From NCBI RefSeq assembly GCF_041146395.1, contig NC_090989.1:220442843-220506842 (forward strand): DNA of 64,000 nt, in the 5' to 3' direction. A program made the translations under genes and the position numbers. This document shows, one piece after another, positions 56,425 to 64,000 of the stretch (positions are counted from its first letter, which is position 1; each line of letters begins with the position of its first letter). The notes beneath the pieces were generated by a model. It worked only from the letters and a program-made list of their open reading frames with translations, was not told where the DNA came from and did not search any database. The DNA is from Eulemur rufifrons. Its lineage: Eukaryota; Chordata; Mammalia; Primates; Lemuridae.

Positions 56425-56850
56425 ACGTGGCTTGAATCCTGGCTCTGTCACGCACTAGCTGTGAGATCTTGGGAGAATTACTAGATGCCTTTAACCCCAA
56501 GGGTCCTCACCTGTAAAATGGGATAGCAGCAGTAACAGCAGTAACAGCTAACACACACTGAGTGTCTGCCATATGCCAGGCAATATTTCTGTCCCACTTA
56601 AATCCCCACCAAATCCTGCAAGGTGGGAACTATTGTTATCCCCACCTCAGAAACAAGGAAACTGAGGATTAGGTAAGTAAAATAAGTATCCAAGGTGACC
56701 CAGTGAGTAAGTGGGAAACTCTACTGTTTTGAGCTCACTGTCCTCAGTTCCCCCAGAATAACACTATTGTTTACCTCAGGGGATTGGGATAAAAACATAC
56801 AAACATTGAAATAGCATGAGCAAAGCAGTACCTGGCACACCATCGGTAAA
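56425..56850 (+). repeat. MIR split by a second, nested MIRb
   Basis: A MIR starts at about 56425 ('cctggctctgtcacgcacta', 'cacctgtaaaatgggatag') and its tail resumes at about 56775 ('caaagcagtacctggcacac'). Between them, 56545-56740 is a separate MIRb ('catatgccaggcaatatttc', 'ggtgggaactattgttatcc', 'gaaactgaggattaggtaag'). Confidence 0.7.
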
Positions 56851-57264
56851 GGATGCTTTTGTCTATAATTAGCCAAAGACATTTATTATTTTTCTTAGGA
56901 AATTTTGATGGTATCATGTCAGATGAAACTTTAGAATACAGAACAATTTGTACCCTATCCTTATAACTATGTAAAAGTAGGATGCATGGATGGCCAAATA
57001 TGAGTCAATTATGCAAATGTTAGTTACTCTATTTTCCAAACTCATTATTATAATATGGTCATTCGGTTTTGTTCTCAGTAATAAAAATGTATGTTTTTGT
57101 TTATTTAAAGGCACTGTGCCATATGCAGAAAGAGGGGAAAAAATAAGATTGTGGTTCTCTGCCTGTCTGTGGAATGGAATTTACAATTCCATTAGAAAGT
57201 CAAGATGCAGATAAATATTTAGGGCATCACCTAGTTATTAACAAATGAAAAGTAGTAAAAGTAA

Positions 57265-57560
57265 ATGCTACAAGATTGAGATGAGAGAGTAGAGTGGCTT
57301 GAAGGAACCCCGAACAAAGGGAGGATTCAGCTATGTGGCCAAGGGACTAGGAAGGACATTTCAGTGCCAGGGAATGATGTGAGCAAAAGTGAAGAAACAG
57401 AAATGTACCTGGGGTCTTTAGGTGGGCAATGAAGATGACAGTGTAAATGCTTTATGGGGGGAATTGGATGCCCTAATGTCAGGTTGAGCAGTACAGGATT
57501 CATTCTCATGTCAATAAAGACCCAGAGTATTTTTGAGCAGGAAACTAATATGTGTAATAC
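57265..57560 (+). repeat. Ancient interspersed repeat fragment, family not assigned
   Basis: 'gtgagcaaaagtgaagaaac' and 'tatttttgagcaggaaacta' resemble the later part of the family at 42109-42770. Confidence 0.4.
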
Positions 57561-57649
57561 AGTGCTATAAAAAAACTAAATGTCATAGAAACTAAACAAT
57601 GATATACAAGATGAATTAGAGGAAAACGAAATAAGAGGTTGGCTATAAC

Positions 57650-58030
57650 TTGACTTCTACTGCATCCATGCCTTTATGCATGCTATTTCCTCTCTCTGGA
57701 ATGTCCTTCCCCTTTGCCTCCACGTGTTTTCTTCCTTTTCTTAATTTTCAGTTCAAGAGTCAGGCCAAGATTACAGCTCCTCCATAAAACTTTTCCTGAT
57801 TCTTTCTTTCCAACACTCCCCTCCACCCCCAGGTCAGGGTGATTTAACCTCTGCCTTTTCTGTAGTAGTTTTCCCAGTGTATTGTTTTCTGGTTCATTTT
57901 AACCATTGCACTGGGATTTCCTGAGGGCAAAGTCTACATCTTTTGTTCTGATTTCCCATATTTTTCTACTTTATATAGCTCCTGGTGCAGAAGTGAATTT
58001 CAACAAATGCTAATTGAATAAATGAATATC
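57650..58030 (+). repeat. L2 LINE 3' end relic, long
   Basis: 'ttcctctctctggaatgtcc', 'cctccataaaacttttcctg', 'tgagggcaaagtctacatct' and 'aacaaatgctaattgaataa' are L2 3' landmarks in order. Confidence 0.8.
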
Positions 58031-58053
58031 AGTAAGAAAACCAGATGATAGCT

Positions 58054-58208
58054 GGGTCGTGGTTCCTAAACTACCTATACCTCAGAATCACTGCGGGATC
58101 TTTAAAAGTTCCAAAGCCTAAGTCTTCTCACCCTCAGATCACTTAAGTCACAATTACTAGGGGTGGGATATGGTGTCAATATTTTTAATGTCCACAAATG
58201 AATCCAAC
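58054..58208 (+). repeat. hAT-Charlie non-autonomous element, MER5A-like
   Basis: 'cctcagaatcactgcgggat', 'ctaggggtgggatatggtg' and 'gaatccaacgtgcaaccagt' follow the MER5A consensus order, diverged. Confidence 0.65.
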
Positions 58209-58389
58209 GTGCAACCAGTGGGGGCAAAATTTGGAAATGTTGAGGCTCAGATCACGATCCCTCACAGTACAGTCTTTTGGCATCCTGAGTACTTTGAACT
58301 GAAGGACATTGGAAGACCTCAGAAGTATCCTCAGAGCCAAGGTCCTTCTGACTTCTCCTACCTCCCTGCCTCTCACCCGTAGTTCTCCC

Positions 58390-59470
58390 CTAAAACAAGT
58401 CATAGAAACCAGAATTCCTCTTCCCCAGGCAGGTCATGGAAACTAAAACCCTTTATCCCCAAGACAGTCATAAAAACTAGAATTATTACTCTAACCTTCC
58501 TCCATCCTTCTGCCTACTACCTGGCCATAAAGAAATTCCCCGACCTGGCATTGTCCAAGAGCAGCTCGGAAGACCCTCTTTCAATAGAGGTCCTGCTCCA
58601 TACATGGGAGAAAGAAAAGCTGCACAGAGAAGCCAAGAAGAATTTGGACAGACAGGCCTTGCACGGTGACCTCACTCAGTCTGTTGCTACTAGATCACTC
58701 CCTTCTTGTCCAATCACATTTCTGCACAGTTTCCACTCTTCTTTGAATCTAAGCATAAAAATGGACATTGTTAATGGAAAAAACTACAAACTCTGTAAAA
58801 TAACTTAAAGAGATTTATTCTGAACCAAATATTTGTGACCACAGCCAAGAGAATAATGGTCTCAAGAGGTCTTGAGAAAACATTCCTACAATGACAGGGT
58901 TACAATTTGGTTTTATACATTCATGGAGACAGGAACTACAGATAAAGTCATAAATCAATACATGGAAGGTATACATTGGTTTGGTCTGAAAAGGTGGGAC
59001 ATCTCAAAGCAGGGCTGGGGGGCATGACTTATAAGCCATAGGTGGGTTTTAAGGATTCTTTAGTTGGCAATTGGTCAAAAAAGTTAACCTTTGTTTAAAG
59101 ACATGAAGTCAGTAGAAAGGTATGCTTGAGTTAAGATAGGGGTCTACTAGGATGCTTCATTTAAGATAGGGGGTGTTCTATCTGTCATGTAATACTATAC
59201 CAGAATCAATTTGGAAAGTAAATCACATTATACCAGATTAATAAAAACTTGTTTAATGGGATTTTATCATTTATAGGCGTGACTCTTCAGGCCTCTTAGG
59301 AATTTGAGCAAGAGGAAAAAAAAGGTCAGAGTTCAGTCCTCAGTAGCTTTTCCTTGGGTCTTTGAGTCTTCATTCTGAAAGCTCTCATGTCACATAAAAC
59401 TTTGGTTAAATATGTTATGTTTTTCTCTGTTAACCTGCCTTTTGTTACAGAAGTGTCAGCTGTGATCCTT
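58390..59470. repeat. Probable old LTR-retroelement sequence, not assigned
   Basis: 'gagatttattctgaaccaaa', 'ggttttatacattcatgg' and 'attggtttggtctgaaaagg' recall an LTR-retroelement repeat (probably minus strand) from about 58780 to 59400. The preceding 58390-58780 may be part of the same insertion. Family and edges are uncertain. Confidence 0.35.
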
Positions 59471-60954
59471 ATGATGGGGAGAAAAGGTATCACATTTTCC
59501 CAACCCTACAGTACTAAATCAAATTTTATTTGCTGGAACTACTAAATATAAGAGGTCTTTATGTTGGTCAAGCAATTTTTAGAGAGCCGGGCTAAAAAAG
59601 CTACTATATCATATATAATTGTATTTCTGTTTCCTTGGATTTGCAGTACCCTACATATTAATATATTGAGGCTTGATACTTCACTTTGGTTAATAACTTC
59701 ACTTTTCATGTCCATAGCTCACTCTTTATTTTATTTCCCTAAAGTGTAACTACTGACTGACCATCTGAAAACAAACAAATAAACAAATAACAAGCAAAAA
59801 TTTGTGCATTTATATAACCTCTTGGCTTTCATGTCTGGTTTATTTTAGTGTAGTTCCTTTTAGATAGTACCACTTCACATATAAAATACATATTTTTTTA
59901 GATTACCAAGACCTCTAAATTTTTATCAACAACAAATATTAGAGTGATCTGTGTACAAAGAGTTCTTAAGGAATTTTTTTCGTGACTCTGATGATACTCA
60001 TGGAGATGCGTTAAAGCCAGACGCTAGTGTTGATAAATAACTAAAGCAAAGCTTGGGCAGGTCAAATTTGTATTCAATTCAAAGTTACTACACAGAGAAA
60101 TTCATATTTAGTATGACTTCTTTGTTCCCTGGGGGTCTAAAACAATGCTAATTGTCATGGCTGGCTTAAATGTCAAATAAAGATTCAAACACATTTTAGT
60201 CATACCCTAGAGGTCAGTCCGGCATCTCAGGGTATTTTTAGATGAATTAAGGGAGAAACAACATGGCTGGGCTTGGTTGGTTTCACAAAATTTTTTCTAA
60301 CTAAAATAAAAAAATACTAGACTCTCTACCCGCTGATTGAGTCTTTTTCTAGCTCTACTCTGTATCTAGTTGCTTTAAGATTCAATGTATGGCTTTAAAA
60401 AAAAATCCTTCCTATTATATTATAGTAGCAGGGGAGAGGGGAGAGAAGACCATATGGATTTTCCCAGGAGCTAAAAGCTTGAGCTGATTTTTAACTATTG
60501 GTCACAGCACAATCGGCTTTCTTCCGTAGAAGAAAACCAAAATATCTGAAGATTGTACTATTGTTAGCAGAGACAATTAAAGGGTAGTAGAATATGACAC
60601 TGTAAGATATGCCCAATAAGGATTGTGTGCCATATTATGCCAAAAATGTGCCAAAAAATATAACACAAAGATTATTTTGAACTAAAGGCAATTGAGAAGA
60701 AGTAGATACAAGAAAAGCTCTCTGCCCACCCCCTATTTGCCTAAAAACAATACATTTGTAAAGGTGACCTACCTCCTCTCTCACCAGGAAGGACAGAAGT
60801 TAATCACTAGAGACAACACTAGACTCATCAGTCCAGAGAGGACACCAGAGGAATCTACATAACAAATCTTACTAACTAGATTTCTATACACAGCTATGAG
60901 GTGGACACATCTGAAATTCTGGTCAATAAACAAATTAATTTTATTTCTATCATT

Positions 60955-61290
60955 CTTTCATTTACTTAGTAATTTTTTTCCAAAATATTTACTGAGTGTG
61001 TTTTATGTTTTTAGCAATGTATTAAGTGTTTGAAAGAAATCAAAGAAATATGTAGATTCCTTTCTGAAGCCTATATTCTACTAAGAAAAATGAGATATAG
61101 GCCCATAATGAAGTTATATCACAATTCAAGCCAGCCTTGAAGAGAAAAGAAAGGGGACAACAACAGGGGGGCTTGAGAGTTGGTGAAGATACTATATGAG
61201 ATAAGAGTTCAGTTGGGGTGCTAAAGGGCTGATGGAATTCAGGTAGGCAGAGAAAGTCATTTCAAGGCATTAGATGCAGGGATTTCTCCA
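60955..61290 (+). repeat. Ancient interspersed repeat fragment, family not assigned
   Basis: 'tttactgagtgtgttttatg' and 'gaagcctatattctactaag' resemble the family at 42109-42770. Strongly diverged. Confidence 0.35.
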
Positions 61291-62035
61291 ACAAAGGTGA
61301 TATTTCCACCATGAATCACACACACAATCTCATATTCTTAGAAGTATTAACATTCTGCTCTTCACAAGGCCATTTATGTGGCGTGGTAGACAGACTGCAC
61401 TAATTTTGCTTGGCTCATGTGCATTCTAGTTAAATACGTTCTAATGAATTCTGAATACTGCGAAACAGAAAGTCACAGGGTGCTGCCTCAGAGGAAAGCA
61501 GCACTCGGCTTTGAAAGTTTGGGTATGGTGTTTTTGCACAATATCTGTGTGTTCGTATTTATACTCTTAAATATTTCTAAACATTATACATTTTGTTTTT
61601 CAAAATGTGTGGTGATATTGTGCCAGATCTAAATTGTTCCAACAGAAAGCCTGAGTTTTCTGTTAGAACTGTGTGGTCTGCCTTTTGATCTAAGAGTGGG
61701 CAAGAAATTTAAAAGGATGGTTTAAAATGATGGCAGTTCAGTCGGCTCTGCAAATTATCAGGGCTACCTGGTAAATTTGGTTGTTTGCCACACTGTCCTA
61801 AGCACTTGGGAAACACAACTTAGGTGAGGTCATTCACAGAGCACTATGTTCCCTATCTGAACTGCCTGTCCTGCCAAATTGACTAGAGTGTTAATATTTC
61901 ACAGTGTCCTTCTGTAGCCTCCCTTCTAACCTTTCCTGATCCCTGTGACCAAGCACCAGTCAAGAAATACAATGACAGGGTATGCATAAAATATAAAAAT
62001 TAATTCATCCAAAGAATCACCTATCTTTATGTAGA

Positions 62036-62125
62036 TACAAGTGCCTTTGTATGTATATACATTATATTAATATATACACACATATATATACACATGTGCA
62101 TATGTAAACTCATGCATATATATTG
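62036..62125 (+). repeat. (TA/CA)n low-complexity tract
   Basis: Mixed tata/acac/tgca dinucleotide runs. Confidence 0.8.
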
Positions 62126-63033
62126 CAAAAACATCAATATAACTATTTGAAAGAAGTGGTTGATATTATTTAAAAATCTCTAATTTTTATGACTGCAGAA
62201 GAGAATCTTAGACTCATTCTATTGGAAACATAAAACTATTCCCCTTTCTTCCTCTTATGCAATTTGTTGTGATATTCTAATACAAGTTTCTCCAAAAATT
62301 TATTTTAGTATATGCATCTTAATAAAGCTTAACTATTTTTATCTTACAGCATGTTTATTGAAGCCCCCCCAAAAGTATCCCACTTGCCATTTCTTGGTCA
62401 TATATAGAAAGTCATCCTCAAAATGCCTTGACTGTTACCTTTACTTGATAGAAAAAAAGGATTATCTTCACAAGAAATACCCTACCTGAGATCTGGATAA
62501 TCCTTCCTCAAAACAGCAAGGATCTATTTCTCTAATTAATCTCATTTTGTGCTTATTAGATGCATGTTTGCTTTGCTTTTACTGTTAATGTATTGAGTTA
62601 AATGTATTTAAGAGCATTCCTAGATAATTTTGTGATAACTAATGTGTTTTTCCTTTTAATTATCTTTCAAAGAATATATTACAGATAGTCTAATAAAAGT
62701 TGTGAAAATTTGCTGTTACTGATAACTAAAATTCTAAAGAGTGCAAGTTTGATAAATTGTGATTTATCAACAATTGTTGGGAAGTAGTATGCTCTGGCAA
62801 GCTGAGTAAACTGATCCAGTGGATCTTACTGTATATAATACATTGACTGGTATTACTGTAAGAAATAGGGTACGAAGAAATGCAATTAAGATGATAGTAA
62901 TCACACTTCCTCTACCTGTAAGAAAACTTTAGAACTTTCTTATGTCTAGTATTTATTTATTAATTATTATTATTTTGTACTGTACTGTAAAAAAAAAAAA
63001 AAAAAAACCTCTGTTTATTTGAAGTTTAGGGTT

Positions 63034-63413
63034 TGCTATGGTTTGAATACATCCTCCAAAGTTTATGTGTTAGAAACTTAATTACCACTGTAACAGTATT
63101 AAGAGGTAAGATCTTTAAGACTATTAGGCCATAAGAGCTCTATCCTCATGAAAGGATTGATGCTGTTATGCAGGAGTGGGCTAGTTATATTGGGAGGGGT
63201 CTCCAGATAAAAGGATAAGTGTGGCCCCATTTCTCTCTGTCTCATGGGCTCACTCACCACATGATGCCTTCCACCATGGGATGACGCTCACCAGATGCCA
63301 GCGCTATGTTCTTGGACTTTCCAACCTCCAGAACTGTGGGCTAAACAAATCTCTTTCTTTATAAATTATCCAGGCTGTGGTATTCTATTATAGTAGCAGA
63401 AAATTAAGATAGG
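63034..63413 (+). repeat. MaLR LTR, MST/MLT1-type
   Basis: It starts 'tgctatggtttgaatacatc', continues with 'agcgctatgttcttggactt' and 'caacctccagaactgtgggc', and ends near 'gcagaaaattaagata'. This is the MaLR consensus order. An A run (62989-63007) lies just upstream. Confidence 0.75.
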
Positions 63414-64000
63414 GTTATTTGAATTCTGGATAATTAAATGTTTGTGGAAGTTAGTGAATAAGCCTGATTGCCAAGAATATTGAAAAACATCTTTGAATAT
63501 TATCATTTTTAGACTCATTTTTCCAATGATTAATACACTTCCACTAACCATCTGGGCAGAACCTCAAGCTGATTTAACTAGGCCATGTGCTTGAGATTTT
63601 GAGGTAGTCAGAAGAGTAACAAATGGCTCCACAACTTTCTAAAAGAAATAAGAACAGTATCCCTATGGGCTACCTGACAAGCCAAAGTGAAGACAAGAGC
63701 ATCTCCAGGTAACTATGGGAAAATGGTGTAGTACAGCTAAGAAAGATTAACACACTGACATCTGTGTGAGTTGTATTTAACTCAGGCTAGTTTTGAGCCC
63801 AGGGCTGTGAGAAGCAAAACCCTGAAGTTGGTTCGTGAAAATCTTACTTATTGATGTTCTTATTGTTATAATTAATATTGACCATTCATAAAACATGGTC
63901 ATGCATGCATAAAACATGCATTGCATATAACTCATGCACAGAAAACAATAAAAAAAATAATAAATTAGAAAGGATCGTTTTGTTTTAATAAAACACTGTG

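Overview
The window is nuclear DNA from a primate, almost certainly a strepsirrhine of the lemur lineage. The main evidence is two near-full-length Alu elements (3171-3506 and 28389-28740). Both carry the lemur-type right end (GCTAGGCTGACGCCACGGCA near the 3' end) and an extra A/T-rich stretch between the monomers. The rest fits a placental mammal: MIR and L2 relics, MaLR LTRs, Tigger and mariner DNA transposons, an old L1, an old class I endogenous retrovirus, and low-GC introns.

The only protein-coding gene I can support is TMC1 (transmembrane channel-like 1), the pore-forming subunit of the inner-ear hair-cell mechanotransduction channel. It lies on the minus strand. Nine coding exons are present, in transcript order 50330-50420, 49539-49620, 41442-41548, 38542-38640, 15924-16066, 6037-6181, 5217-5411, 2139-2318 and 1860-2021. 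Joined, they give an unbroken frame with matching phases for about residues 122-522 of the ~760-residue protein. The numbering is anchored on Gly417-Met418, Gly444-Arg445 and Arg512. By the usual human numbering these are exons 9-17. They cover the end of the basic N-terminal region, TM1 to TM5 and the glycosylatable extracellular loop after TM5. The start codon and early exons lie beyond the right edge. TM6 to TM10, including most pore-lining helices, and the stop codon lie beyond the left edge.

Region by region: 1-2.3 kb has two exons and a MaLR LTR. 2.3-6.2 kb has two exons and a lemur Alu. 6.2-15.9 kb is an intron with a Tigger-type element, a mariner element 37 bp from it, and MIR, L2 and Alu-monomer relics. 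16.1-38.5 kb is a 22.5-kb intron with an LTR-like repeat, a degenerate ERV1 provirus with both LTRs (18410-24008), a 5'-truncated L1 carrying a nested lemur Alu (27.6-29.2 kb), L2 and a Tigger MITE. 38.5-50.4 kb has four exons among MIR relics, a GT microsatellite, a GC-rich block and a 126-bp tandem duplication. 50.4-64 kb is intron with MaLR LTRs, a second copy of the Tigger-type element, nested MIRs, L2 and a MER5A-like relic.

I found no tRNA, rRNA, CRISPR array, bacterial-type operon or new biological system. The observations most worth a second look are a weak 5' splice site after the exon at 5217-5411, a ~370-bp unassigned insertion splitting a MIR, the 126-bp tandem duplication, a G-quadruplex-type tract upstream of one exon, and a GC-rich block with a 187-codon antisense ORF. 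Repeat family names and boundaries were assigned by eye and are approximate.
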